Position numbers and translations under genes: made by a program. Positions 36,264 to 45,581 of a DNA stretch of 64,000 bases are shown piece by piece (position 1 is the stretch's first letter; every line of letters starts with the position of its first letter). Source of the DNA: Methylococcaceae bacterium (GTDB taxonomy: Bacteria; Pseudomonadota; Gammaproteobacteria; Methylococcales; Methylomonadaceae); the NCBI GenBank assembly GCA_030693065.1, contig JAUYBL010000020.1:26246-90245 (forward strand), in the 5' to 3' direction. A model generated the notes under the pieces. It ran no database searches. It saw nothing but the letters and a program-made list of their open reading frames with translations, and was not told the DNA's origin.

Positions 36264-37501
36264 AATTGGCAATCATAGGCAGCGGCATTTCCGGACTGTA
36301 TTCAGCGCATTATCTAAGCAAACAACATGAAGTAACGATTTTTGAAGCCAATGCCGTGCTAGGCGGACACACAGATACTCATCATATTGACATTGCCAAT
36401 CAAACTTACCCGGTAGACACCGGTTTTATTGTCTTTAACGAACACAATTACCATTACTTCTGCCAATTGTTAGGTGACTTGGGCGTGGCTTCTCAGTCTT
36501 CCGATATGAGCTTCAGCGTCACTGATTCCGTCAGCGGACTGGAATACAACGCCACCACGCTGGATAAGCTGTTTTGCCAGCGGCGTAATTTATTTCGGCC
36601 ACGCTTTTATCGCATGGTCAGAGATATTTTGCGTTTTTACCGTGAAGCGCCAGCACTGTTGAATGCATCTGACGACAACCTGACCTTGGGAGAATACCTG
36701 CATAACAACCGCTACAGCAGTGCTTTCATTGATGATCATATTCTACCCATGGGCTGTGCGTTATGGTCCGGCCCATCGGAGACAGTAAAACAATTTCCGG
36801 CACGGTATTTTGTTAGCTTTATGGCCAACCACCAGATGCTGAAAATCAGCGACAGACCTGAATGGCGCACCATCATCGGCGGCTCTTCAAGTTACGTAAA
36901 AGCCTTTCAACAGCAGTTTAAAGGCGAATTAAGGCTGAATTCGCCCGTGTTGGCTGTCAGCCGCAATGATGCGGGTGTGATCGTTAAGACAGCTGCTCAA
37001 ACGCAACAATTCGACCGGGTTATATTCGCTTGCCACAGCGACCAAGCCTTAAACTTGCTGGCCGACCCCAGCCCCAGCGAAACTCAAATTCTCGGCGCAA
37101 TGACCTATCAGCAAAATGAAGTCGTTCTGCATACCGATGCGCGCTTGATGCCCCGACATCCAAAAGCCTGGGCCAGCTGGAATGCATTAAAAATTAACAA
37201 TTTAAAAGCTCAATGCACCGTCACTTATTACATGAATTTACTGCAAAATCTGGCAGCGCCGGTGCCATTGCTGGTCACCCTTAACTGTACTGATCGCATC
37301 GATCCTAAAAAAATACTGCAAACCAGAACTTACCATCATCCCGTTTACACCAAAGCCAGTCTGGCAGCACAGCAAAGACGCGAGGAAATTAACGGTAAAC
37401 AATTTACTTATTACACCGGCGCTTATTGGGGCTGGGGCTTTCACGAAGATGGTGCCCAAAGTGCGCAAGAAGTGGTTGATTTAATAAGGACGGCGTCATG
37501 A
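36260..37501 (+). CDS. FAD-dependent amine-oxidase-like oxidoreductase
   Basis: A 413-residue flavoprotein: N-terminal dinucleotide fold IGSGISGLYSAHYL, then VLGGHTDTH and PVDTGFIVFNEHNY, characteristic of the NAD(P)-binding/amine-oxidase family next to DUF1365 and Cfa genes in many proteobacteria. Homologous neighbourhoods respond to photo-oxidative stress in alphaproteobacteria and have been connected with modified (furan) fatty acids. The exact reaction here is inferred only. It overlaps both neighbours by four bases. Confidence 0.88.
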   Translation: MKLAIIGSGISGLYSAHYLSKQHEVTIFEANAVLGGHTDTHHIDIANQTYPVDTGFIVFNEHNYHYFCQLLGDLGVASQSSDMSFSVTDSVSGLEYNATTLDKLFCQRRNLFRPRFYRMVRDILRFYREAPALLNASDDNLTLGEYLHNNRYSSAFIDDHILPMGCALWSGPSETVKQFPARYFVSFMANHQMLKISDRPEWRTIIGGSSSYVKAFQQQFKGELRLNSPVLAVSRNDAGVIVKTAAQTQQFDRVIFACHSDQALNLLADPSPSETQILGAMTYQQNEVVLHTDARLMPRHPKAWASWNALKINNLKAQCTVTYYMNLLQNLAAPVPLLVTLNCTDRIDPKKILQTRTYHHPVYTKASLAAQQRREEINGKQFTYYTGAYWGWGFHEDGAQSAQEVVDLIRTAS

Positions 37502-38289
37502 CCGAACTGCGTAGCCGCTTATGCGAAGGCTGGATACGTCATCGTCGCTATACCCCAAAACATCATGAATTTCGTTACCCCATTTTTATGACTTGGCTGG
37601 ATCTGGATGAATTGGCACGGGTAACGGCAATTAGCAGCTTATGGTCGCTGGAGCGTTTTAATTTAGTGAGTTTTTTTCGTAAGGATTACCTTGGCGGATC
37701 AGCTGAGGGCGATTTAACCAGCGAGGTAAAAAACCGCATTAAAAATCAAACCGGACATTCCTTTGACGGCAGGATCTGCCTGTTAACTCATTGTCGATTT
37801 CTCGGCATTTGCTTTAACCCGGTCAGCTTTTATTTTTGCTATCCAAAAGGTGAAGACCAGCCCCGTTACATCCTGGCTGAAGTCAACAACACGCCCTGGC
37901 ATGAGCGCTTTTATTACGTGCTGGATACGCAGACAAGTCCTAAACACAATGGCAAGTGGACATTTGAATTCGACAAGGCCTTTCATGTATCGCCGTTTAT
38001 GCCGATGAATCTGCGCTACCTCTGGAGGTTTAGTTTGCAAGATGCCAATGTAATTATTCACATGGAACTGCACCAGCAACAGCAAGTCTGCTTTGATGCG
38101 ACATTGCAGCTGCAAAGCCACGCCATGACCCAACAAGCCATGCGCAATATTCCTTTGCACTATCCCTTTATGACTTGCAAAGTAGTCGTCCTGATTTACT
38201 GGAACGCCTTGCGTTTGTGGCTCAAGGGGATACCTGCATACGACCATCCCGGCAACAAAAAATCGTTGAACAATGGAGACTTAAAATGA
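37498..38289 (+). CDS. DUF1365 family protein
   Basis: A 263-residue member of DUF1365, recognised from RLCEGWIRHRRYTPKHHEF and CFNPVSFYFCY. The function is not established; the family co-occurs with the preceding flavoprotein and the following Cfa methyltransferase. Overlaps both (ATGA junctions), implying translational coupling. Confidence 0.88.
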   Translation: MTELRSRLCEGWIRHRRYTPKHHEFRYPIFMTWLDLDELARVTAISSLWSLERFNLVSFFRKDYLGGSAEGDLTSEVKNRIKNQTGHSFDGRICLLTHCRFLGICFNPVSFYFCYPKGEDQPRYILAEVNNTPWHERFYYVLDTQTSPKHNGKWTFEFDKAFHVSPFMPMNLRYLWRFSLQDANVIIHMELHQQQQVCFDATLQLQSHAMTQQAMRNIPLHYPFMTCKVVVLIYWNALRLWLKGIPAYDHPGNKKSLNNGDLK

Positions 38290-39551
38290 ATGCAACGGTT
38301 GAATTAATAAGCAAAAAACCGAGTCGAATTGATTTGTTATGTCGCAAAGCTTTTTTAAGCAATCTTGCCCGACTGGAAAATGCCTTGCTCACCGTCACTG
38401 ACCCACTGGGTGAAGTTACTTTAGGCACAAGCGCTGATGACGGTTTAAACGCCCGCATTACAGTTTCAGATTTGGTGTTTTATCGCCAGGTTGCCTTGGG
38501 CGGCTCGATTGGCGCGGCGGAAGCCTACATGGATGGTATCTGGCAGGCGGACGAGTTATGCCATGTGATTCAGATACTGGTCCGTAACCGCGACCTGCTC
38601 AACAGCATGGAAAGCGGCTTGGCAACGCTGGCAAACCAACTGCTAAAAGCATGGCATTTTGCCAACCGTAACTCTGAGCAAGGTAGCCGCAGAAATATCG
38701 CGGCGCATTACGATTTGGGTAATGAACTGTTCGAATTGTTTCTTGATCCCCATGGCATGTATTCATCAGCAACCTTTCATCACCCCGATTTATGCCTGGC
38801 TGACGCATCAACAGCAAAACTCGAACGCATTTGTCAAAAACTGGATTTAAAGCCGGAAGATCATGTCATCGAAATCGGCACCGGCTGGGGCGGGTTTGCA
38901 ACTTACGCCGCCCAACACTACGGCTGCAAAATCACCACGACAACGATTTCCAAAGAGCAATATCAGGCTGCCAAAATACGGGTTACTGAAGCCGGTGTTG
39001 CCGACAAGGTGACGGTCATCATGGAGGATTACCGCAAGCTGGAAGGCAAATTCGACAAATTGGTGTCAATTGAAATGATTGAAGCGGTAGGCCATCACTT
39101 TCTGGACACTTACCTTAAACAATGCGCCATGCTGTTAAAGCCCAATGGCTTGGCGTTGATTCAAGCCATCACCATCGAAGACCGGTATTACCGTCAGGCG
39201 CTAAAGAGCGTCGACTTCATAAAACGCTATATATTTCCCGGCAGCTTCATTCCTTGCGTCAGCACGATTGTAAATAGCGCCGCCAAAGCCACCGATCTGC
39301 GCTTGATCAATTTGGAAGATCAAGGCGAAAGTTACGCGCTCACTCTCAACCATTGGCGCAAGAATTTTATGGCGGCAATCAATCAAGTCAGAGCCTTGGG
39401 GTACAACGAAGAGTTTATTCGGATGTGGGAATTTTATCTTTGCTACTGCGAAGGCGGCTTTAAAGAAAAGTCTATTTCCAACGTACAACTGCTGTTCGCC
39501 AAACCCGGCAATCGACGTCAACAATGGCTGCCTGATTATGAAACCATCTAA
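38286..39551 (+). CDS. cfa: Cyclopropane-fatty-acyl-phospholipid synthase-family methyltransferase
   Basis: A 421-residue SAM-dependent methyltransferase acting on unsaturated phospholipid acyl chains. The SAM site is EIGTGWGGFATYAA, followed by TTTISKEQYQAA and the active-site region SIEMIEAVGHHF. I start at the ATG that overlaps the DUF1365 stop and is preceded by GGAGAC; the frame extends 37 codons upstream into DUF1365 without family similarity. In this operon it could form cyclopropane or methyl-branched chains. Confidence 0.92.
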   Translation: MNATVELISKKPSRIDLLCRKAFLSNLARLENALLTVTDPLGEVTLGTSADDGLNARITVSDLVFYRQVALGGSIGAAEAYMDGIWQADELCHVIQILVRNRDLLNSMESGLATLANQLLKAWHFANRNSEQGSRRNIAAHYDLGNELFELFLDPHGMYSSATFHHPDLCLADASTAKLERICQKLDLKPEDHVIEIGTGWGGFATYAAQHYGCKITTTTISKEQYQAAKIRVTEAGVADKVTVIMEDYRKLEGKFDKLVSIEMIEAVGHHFLDTYLKQCAMLLKPNGLALIQAITIEDRYYRQALKSVDFIKRYIFPGSFIPCVSTIVNSAAKATDLRLINLEDQGESYALTLNHWRKNFMAAINQVRALGYNEEFIRMWEFYLCYCEGGFKEKSISNVQLLFAKPGNRRQQWLPDYETI

Positions 39552-40071
39552 TTTAATTAACATGATCTGGATGCAAGCCTTGTGGTTTGCTGCCGTTGTC
39601 GGTGCCGGAAAAGACACACTTTGGCTGGCACCAATCGTACTGGCGTTATTTGTTTATTGGCAAACTCGCCCCGTTAATCATAAAACAGGCGACTACAAGC
39701 TGGTACTTGTCGCAGTCGTTCTTGGTTTTATCTTAGATAGCGCATGGATAAAACTGGGTTGGCTGGAATTTAGCGGCAATTGGCCTGCTAAGGACCAAGC
39801 CCCGTTGTGGATTTTATTCTTATGGGCGGGTCTGGCGTTGACCTTGAATCACTCGCTGGCTTGGTTGCAATCAAAATTATGGCTGGCTGCCTTATTGGGT
39901 GGCATTAGCGGCCCGCTATCCTATCTTGGCGCCAGTCGCTTGGATGCAGTAACAATCACCACTGAATCTTCAAGCTGGTTTATTGGTTTGGGCAGCGCTT
40001 GGGCCTTGGCTCTGCCGTTATTGTTGTGGCTGGCGGCACGTTTACAGCAAAAGGAGCAAGACTATGTCTAG
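39538..40071 (+). CDS. DUF2878 membrane protein
   Basis: A 177-residue protein with five or six hydrophobic helices, including FILDSAWIKLGWLEF and APLWILFLWAGLALTLNHS, characteristic of DUF2878. Function unknown. The start overlaps the cfa gene by 14 bases and the end overlaps the next gene by 8, so it belongs to the lipid operon. Confidence 0.82.
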   Translation: MKPSNLINMIWMQALWFAAVVGAGKDTLWLAPIVLALFVYWQTRPVNHKTGDYKLVLVAVVLGFILDSAWIKLGWLEFSGNWPAKDQAPLWILFLWAGLALTLNHSLAWLQSKLWLAALLGGISGPLSYLGASRLDAVTITTESSSWFIGLGSAWALALPLLLWLAARLQQKEQDYV

Positions 40072-40840
40072 CTTAATGATCGTAGCAATCGCTAGCTCCA
40101 TTGCCATGCTGCTCACCTGGGCATGGCAACAACGCACAAAAAATGCCGGTATTGTCGATGTCGCCTGGGCGTTTGGCATGATGGCCGCCGGGCCTTGGTA
40201 TGCATACACCGGCTCAGCGCCCTTGTCTTTAAAAGTCAGCCTCGGATTATTAGTAGCCGCTTGGTTTTTAAGACTTGGCATTCATCTCGCCAGCCGTGTA
40301 TTCAACGAAGCCGAAGATGGACGCTATCTGGCAATGCGCAAGGCTCTTGCAACGCATGCGTCATTAGGATTTCTGGTATTTTTTATTCTGCAGGCCGGTT
40401 TTATATGGGTTTTATCCCTGCCTTTTTTTGCTGTGGCGCAAAATACCCAGCCACAGCCAGTATTGGTTGGTTTGGCCTTAATAATTGCCGGAATCGCCTT
40501 ATGGGGCGAAGCTACTGCCGACCGGCAGCTGGCTAAGTTTCGGCAGAATTCGGCAAATCGAGGCAAGAGCTGCAGAGAGGGGTGGTGGCGTTATTCACGG
40601 CATCCCAATTATTTTTTTGAATGGCTGCATTGGTTTGCTTATCCGCTGATGGGCTGGGGCGGCGAATATCAATATTGGCTGTGGCTGGCACCGGCGGTGA
40701 TGTTTACGTTTTTATACTTTTTTACCGGCATCCCTTTTTCGGAACAACAAGCCTTGCGCACTCGCGGCGACGATTACCGGCAATATCAGCAATCCACATC
40801 AATGTTTTTTCCTTGGCGGTCTAAGTCTGACTCTCGGTAA
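40064..40840 (+). CDS. DUF1295 membrane protein (steroid 5-alpha-reductase-like)
   Basis: A 258-residue integral membrane protein starting at the ATG behind AAAGGAG. The family motif NAGIVDVAWAFG is near the N-terminus and the C-terminal conserved region is WWRYSRHPNYFFEWLHW, as in DUF1295/isoprenylcysteine methyltransferase-like enzymes. It probably binds NADPH or SAM and a lipid substrate, in keeping with the operon. Confidence 0.88.
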   Translation: MSSLMIVAIASSIAMLLTWAWQQRTKNAGIVDVAWAFGMMAAGPWYAYTGSAPLSLKVSLGLLVAAWFLRLGIHLASRVFNEAEDGRYLAMRKALATHASLGFLVFFILQAGFIWVLSLPFFAVAQNTQPQPVLVGLALIIAGIALWGEATADRQLAKFRQNSANRGKSCREGWWRYSRHPNYFFEWLHWFAYPLMGWGGEYQYWLWLAPAVMFTFLYFFTGIPFSEQQALRTRGDDYRQYQQSTSMFFPWRSKSDSR

Positions 40841-40883
40841 GCCTTTCGACGATATGGATCGACGACACAGGAGAACTCGGTGA

Positions 40884-40941
40884 GAGCGATGCCCTCGTCG
40901 CGACTGAAGGCTGCAAATCACGACGTGGGCGTCGCTCCCAC
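40884..40941. repeat. REP-like hairpin repeat, copy 1
   Basis: An imperfect inverted repeat ending in CGACGTGGGCGTCGCTCCCAC. The last 21 bases are identical, in reverse orientation, to 53534-53554, so this belongs to a dispersed hairpin repeat family in the genome. It lies between the DUF1295 gene and the second Cfa-like gene. Confidence 0.6.
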
Positions 40942-41003
40942 AAGTGAATTGTTACAATTTTCGAATGAAGACTATCAATAATCTACCCCGCCAGGATTTA
41001 TCT

Positions 41004-42038
41004 ATGGATGCCATTAAACTCGCAGAACAACGATTGCTACCGGATTTTTTAATTCGCTTTGGAATTCGCAGATTATTAAAACAGCGCCTGGCCGATGAAT
41101 TTGCAGATGATGTAGAACAACAAAATCAACGCTATCGCAATTTTCTCGCTACTTTACGAAACAGTCCTATCGCTATTGAGACCGACGCCGCTAATGCGCA
41201 ACATTACGAAGTGCCCGCAGCGTTTTATCAATATGCCTTGGGCAAACATCTTAAATATTCATCCTGCTATTGGGATACCCAAACCCGCAATCTGGACGAG
41301 GCCGAAGCGCTAATGCTGACGCTCACCTCTGAGCGCGCAGAGCTGCAAGATGGTCAGCATATTCTTGAATTAGGCTGTGGTTGGGGTTCGTTGACATTAT
41401 AGATGGCGCAACACTTCCCCAATAGCCGAATCACCGCAGTGTCAAACTCAAACAGTCAACGAGCCTTTATTCTGCAACAAGCTCAGGCTCGCTCTCTAAA
41501 TAATATTGAGGTGATTACCTGCGATGTAAATCAGCTGAGGTTATCGCAGCAGTTCGACCGGATCGTGTCGATTGAAATGTTTGAACATATGCGCAATTAC
41601 GACCATTTGCTCAAAAAAATAGCCGACTGGCTCAAGCCTGAAGGCAAGTTGTTTGTGCATGTATTTTGTCATCGTTACCTAGCCTACCCGTTTGAAGTCG
41701 ATGGTGACGATAACTGGATGGGGCGCTATTTTTTTACCGGCGGCCTGATGCCTGCACGAGATACCCTGTTGCATTTTCAACAGCATTTACAGTTGCAGTC
41801 GCAATGGGATTTATCCGGCAGCCATTACCAAAAAACAGCTGAAGCTTGGTTAAATAATACCGATCAACATAGCCCTGCCATTTTGCAATTATTTAACGAA
41901 ACTTACGGTATCGAAGAGGCCCAATTGTGGCTGCAACGCTGGCGAATATTTTTTATGTCCTGCGCGGAATTATTTGGTTACTGCAACGGCAATGAATGGC
42001 TGGTAGCACATTATCTTTTTACTAAAGCTACAAATTAA
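41004..42038 (+). pseudogene. Second Cfa-like SAM methyltransferase interrupted by an in-frame amber codon
   Basis: One continuous reading frame of 344 codons encodes a Cfa-type methyltransferase except for a TAG at 41400-41402. The sequence around it reads ELGCGWGSLTL-stop-MAQHFPNSRITAVSNS. In relatives of this family a Trp commonly stands there, so a single TGG-to-TAG change is the likely cause. The stop falls just after the SAM glycine loop, so the two halves cannot work separately. AGGATTTATCT precedes the ATG chosen; starts 13 and 20 codons earlier are possible. The rest of the frame is intact, so the mutation is recent, is suppressed, or is a sequence error. Confidence 0.8.
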
Positions 42039-42051
42039 CGTTTTTGAATAG

Positions 42052-42158
42052 ATACCGTTCAAGCATATTTAATTTGAAACTCTCAGCCTGACCTTCTCCT
42101 TTATGCCCTATGGGTACGTTGTAGAAGGGATAGCAGGTGAACTTATTGTGATTGGTAT
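42052..42158. repeat. Decayed relative of the MITE-like repeat
   Basis: CCTTCTCCTTTATGCCCTATG, then GGTACGTTG-AGAAGG and GTGATTGGTATTA, match the outer parts of the 34184-34476 element, without its central section. The left inverted end is no longer clear. Confidence 0.5.
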
Positions 42159-42207
42159 TAGCTCATACTGAAAATGGGGGATTTTCACCCGAGTGGAAAT
42201 GATCCAT

Positions 42208-43611
42208 CTATTCAGTCACATTCAACTGATATTTCCGCACCCGATAACGCAGTGTTTCACGCGTTGTCCCCAAGGCTCTCGCTGCAGCTGTAAGATTATT
42301 TCCCGCCCGATCCAATGCGGTTTTAATGATAAACCGGTCCATATCGTCCAGCGCCATGCTGCCATCCAGCGGCAGGCGTAGACTGTTTTCGTTATCGACA
42401 GTGCCATTTTGAATTGTCTGCTGTCCTGGCAATTGCAGCCATTGACCGGGAAATATCGGGCCGTCGGCAAACAATACACAGCGTTCAATCACATTACGCA
42501 GTTCTCTGACGTTACCTGGCCAATCATGAGCGCGTAATTTACTCCACACGTCATCAGGAATTTCTTTTACTTTGCGTCCGGCCTTGGCGTTATATTCGGC
42601 GACGAATAACGGTACCAGCTTGTCCAAATCTTCTATGGCTTCACGCAACGGCGGCAGCATGACTTTAAACACGCTCAAGCGATGGTATAAATCGGCGCGA
42701 AAGGTTCCGGCCTGAATCATATTTTCCAGATTGCGATTACTCGCCGCGACGATTTGCACATCAACCTTAATTTCCTTTTCACCGCCTAAGCGCCTAACGG
42801 TGTGATCCTCAATGGCTTTAAGTAGCTTGGCTTGCAGATCCAGCGGCATTTCGCCGATTTCATCCATAAACAAGGTGCCGCCGTCGGCTTGCTCTAGTAA
42901 GCCACGGTGACGGCCTACTGCGCCGGTAAAAGCGCCGGATTCATGACCAAACAGCTCCGATTCCAGCAATTCACGAGGCAAGGCAGCGCAGTTTACTTCG
43001 ATCATCGGCTGTTGGGCGCGCGGTCCGCCGTAATGCAAAATGCGCGCAGTTAAACCTTTGCCGGTACCGCTTTCGCCACCGATGATCAACGCGCTGAAAG
43101 GGACTTCGGTCAATCGCGTTAATAATTGCCTAACCTGTTGAGCTTGAAGGCTACGACCAACATAAGCTTCTGGTGCATAGCGTTTATGGCCCAGCCGGGT
43201 TTGATCGATGACCCGGCGTTGTATTGTGGCACTGCGTGCAGCACTAGCGACAATCAGATCAAGACGATCCAGATCGCAAGGTTTTTCCAGAAAATCATAA
43301 GCGCCCAGCCGTAACGCTCGAACCGAATCCGGCACGCTGCCGTAGCCGGTTAAAAACAGCCATGGCGTAATAGTGCCGGCGTCTATGCCGCCCGCCTTGA
43401 TTTTTAACTGCTCCATGAAATCCAACGCATTGCCGTCAGGCAAATTCATGTCAGAAAGAATAACTAAGGGTTCGGCAGTTTTTACCAATAACAAGTCTTT
43501 AGCTTCGGCAAGATTGTGCGCCCATACGACATCCCAGCCGAGTGATTGATAGTGCCGCGATAATTCAGAACCAAGTAGTTGTTCATCTTCAATAATCAGT
43601 AAGGTTTCCAT
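42208..43611 (-). CDS. Sigma-54-dependent response regulator (NtrC family), dab-linked
   Basis: A 467-residue activator: receiver (Asp54 in [10 protein letters not shown]), AAA+ domain with GGESGTGKG and an intact GAFTGA loop, and a C-terminal Fis-type helix-turn-helix ([15 protein letters not shown]). It follows its kinase with a 2-base gap at the distal end of the sulP-dab block, all on one strand. The sulP promoter at 53328-53343 is of sigma-54 type with upstream dyad sites, so this protein is the best local candidate for its activator. Confidence 0.93.
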   Translation of the reverse strand: METLLIIEDEQLLGSELSRHYQSLGWDVVWAHNLAEAKDLLLVKTAEPLVILSDMNLPDGNALDFMEQLKIKAGGIDAGTITPWLFLTGYGSVPDSVRALRLGAYDFLEKPCDLDRLDLIVASAARSATIQRRVIDQTRLGHKRYAPEAYVGRSLQAQQVRQLLTRLTEVPFSALIIGGESGTGKGLTARILHYGGPRAQQPMIEVNCAALPRELLESELFGHESGAFTGAVGRHRGLLEQADGGTLFMDEIGEMPLDLQAKLLKAIEDHTVRRLGGEKEIKVDVQIVAASNRNLENMIQAGTFRADLYHRLSVFKVMLPPLREAIEDLDKLVPLFVAEYNAKAGRKVKEIPDDVWSKLRAHDWPGNVRELRNVIERCVLFADGPIFPGQWLQLPGQQTIQNGTVDNENSLRLPLDGSMALDDMDRFIIKTALDRAGNNLTAAARALGTTRETLRYRVRKYQLNVTE

Positions 43612-43613
43612 CT

Positions 43614-45071
43614 TTAGTTCACTCCAGTTGGCAACGTCAACAATACCCGGGCACCATGTGGCTCGACATTATCCAGTCGAATAGTACCGCCCAATTCTTT
43701 AACAAAACGTTGTACCATCGCCAAGCCTAAGCCGGTGCCATGTTGACGCTCGGTACGAAACGGCCGGATGCCTTGCGTCAATAATTCTTCAGAAAAACCA
43801 GGGCCATCATCAACTACGGTGATTCGCAACACGTCATGTACCAGTGCTGCTTTAATGGTAATGATGCCGGCACTGCCTTCAAGAGCATTGGCGGCGTTCA
43901 ATACCAAATTTAATAGTGCTTGGCGCATGCCGCTGGCAGGTAAATTTACCGGTAAAGGATTCGGCAATTCGGTACAGAGTTGAATCTGCTCAGGCACTTG
44001 ATAACGCGTTAAAGTTAATAAATCATTGATCAACTCTTTCAAATCAAAGGTCTTGGCGTCTTCCGGGGCATGGCGGCTTTGATCAAGCATTTCACTCAGT
44101 AAACGCGCCAGCCGTTTCAATTCAGCATCGATTAAACCCATGCGTTCGCATTGATTTTTGTCATCAATTTCTCGGCGTAAATTGTTAAACGCCATTTGAA
44201 TGCCCGCCAAGGGATTACGTATTTCGTGGGCTAATTTGGCCGCGACTTCACCGATGGCTGCCAGCCGTTCTGCGCGCGCCAGACTGGTTTGCTGCTCCAG
44301 CAAGGCTTGCGTAGCTAACCTAACTTCATATTGCAATGATTGTGCGTGCAGACGCTTGGCTTCTTCCAGCTCGGCAAGATGCTTGACCATTTCGTTATAG
44401 CTATTGAAAACCGGCAACAATAACGGATCCAAATGCGCCGTAGTTATCGGTGTATAAGTTTCATCAATCAACCGTTCCAACAACTGTCTAAGGTCGTTTA
44501 AAGGATGCAGAATTCTTCGATAGAAAAACAACACTGCAATCACCAAGATCATCCCTAATAACATTGATGCCACCGTCAGTTCGGTTTCGGTATCTTTGCT
44601 GATTTGTTCCAGTAAATGATCTCGCTCAATCAATTCGCTGTCGAGCGCCTGGCTCATGACCTTTAAAACCTGGATCAAGCGGGTGTTTTTTTCCTTTTTA
44701 TCCAACGACCCTATTTCTGACAATAACTGCCTGACTACTTCCATACTGCTTTTAGTTGCGGGCGAAATAATTTCTTTATCTGCAGTTAACGTATCCATTT
44801 CGGCTAAAGTAAGCGTTAACGCTTTAAGCGTGTTGGTCAGCACCTCGGGATAGGCTACCGGCATCGATTCGGTAAGATATTCAATGAGCGAGTGTCGTAA
44901 TTCCACAGCAACGTTTTGCACGCTGTGCGAATAATCCACATGCGACAGCACCGCATCAAAATGCTGCAAATTGCGCCAAATAAGGCCACCCAGCGTCGCC
45001 AGAGCCAGTAATAGCAGTAGCAAAAAAGCTAAGACGCGATGTTGTATGGGACGTGGATAAGCTGATTTCAT
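43614..45071 (-). CDS. Membrane sensor histidine kinase, dab-linked
   Basis: A 485-residue kinase with two membrane helices (about 12-30 and 170-188) enclosing a helical, cysteine-free periplasmic sensor. A HAMP-like linker, dimerisation domain (His282 in KLAHEIRNPLAG) and ATPase domain (VDDGPGFS, GTGLGLAMV) follow. The sensor resembles four-helix-bundle types. It precedes the NtrC-type regulator and follows two unusual membrane-protein genes. The signal is unknown; availability of CO2/bicarbonate or redox state would fit the neighbours. Confidence 0.92.
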   Translation of the reverse strand: MKSAYPRPIQHRVLAFLLLLLLALATLGGLIWRNLQHFDAVLSHVDYSHSVQNVAVELRHSLIEYLTESMPVAYPEVLTNTLKALTLTLAEMDTLTADKEIISPATKSSMEVVRQLLSEIGSLDKKEKNTRLIQVLKVMSQALDSELIERDHLLEQISKDTETELTVASMLLGMILVIAVLFFYRRILHPLNDLRQLLERLIDETYTPITTAHLDPLLLPVFNSYNEMVKHLAELEEAKRLHAQSLQYEVRLATQALLEQQTSLARAERLAAIGEVAAKLAHEIRNPLAGIQMAFNNLRREIDDKNQCERMGLIDAELKRLARLLSEMLDQSRHAPEDAKTFDLKELINDLLTLTRYQVPEQIQLCTELPNPLPVNLPASGMRQALLNLVLNAANALEGSAGIITIKAALVHDVLRITVVDDGPGFSEELLTQGIRPFRTERQHGTGLGLAMVQRFVKELGGTIRLDNVEPHGARVLLTLPTGVN

Positions 45072-45131
45072 TTGGCTAATTAAGTGGCAGTGAAGATAAA
45101 AATAGGATTTCTCTTATCTTGGTCATTAAAT

Positions 45132-45581
45132 TTACTCGCATACAGAGCCAACATATTTTCTATACACCTCATAACAAATGAACCATAACGAATACACCGT
45201 AATGCGCCCCCAAAAATCGACAAATACGATCATGTCCGGCGTATTACTGATTTTATCGAAATACGCCAACAGTAAAAATAACGGTATGTTGATGACGATA
45301 ACGGCTAGTATGGCGCCTTTGAGCATTGGCTGTCTGGCAAGATACTTGACATAAATTGCAAAACCAATAAACCACAACGAATACACCGTAAATCGTCCCC
45401 AAAAATCGATAAACACGGCTGATTTGGCATCCGTACTCAGTAGATGAAAATAAGCCATGACTAAAAACAGCACGGTATTGCCTATCACCAACGTAGACAA
45501 AATCAATTTTAGACTCTGCTTTTGCGCTAATGCCATACCATTACCTGCGTGACTTACTTGAATGTTGTTTAGAGTGCTCAT
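45132..45581 (-). CDS. Small membrane protein built from an internal duplication
   Basis: A 149-residue protein of about four helices in which residues ~35-81 and ~98-144 are copies of one another. Each begins N-x-x-LFL-x-x-AYF and contains F-[IV]-DFWGR-x-TVYSLWFI followed by a Y-x-KY-type end (DFWGR at 59-63 and 122-126). I do not recognise a named family. The conserved Asp and Arg within hydrophobic repeats could line a channel or bind an anion. The end of the DUF347-like gene overlaps its start (ATGA), so it belongs to the dab block. Confidence 0.7.
   Translation of the reverse strand: MSTLNNIQVSHAGNGMALAQKQSLKLILSTLVIGNTVLFLVMAYFHLLSTDAKSAVFIDFWGRFTVYSLWFIGFAIYVKYLARQPMLKGAILAVIVINIPLFLLLAYFDKISNTPDMIVFVDFWGRITVYSLWFICYEVYRKYVGSVCE

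Noticed and set aside
38175..38285. Longer N-terminus of the first Cfa protein
   Set aside because: The 37 extra codons lie inside DUF1365 and have no family similarity; the coupled ATG has a good ribosome binding site.
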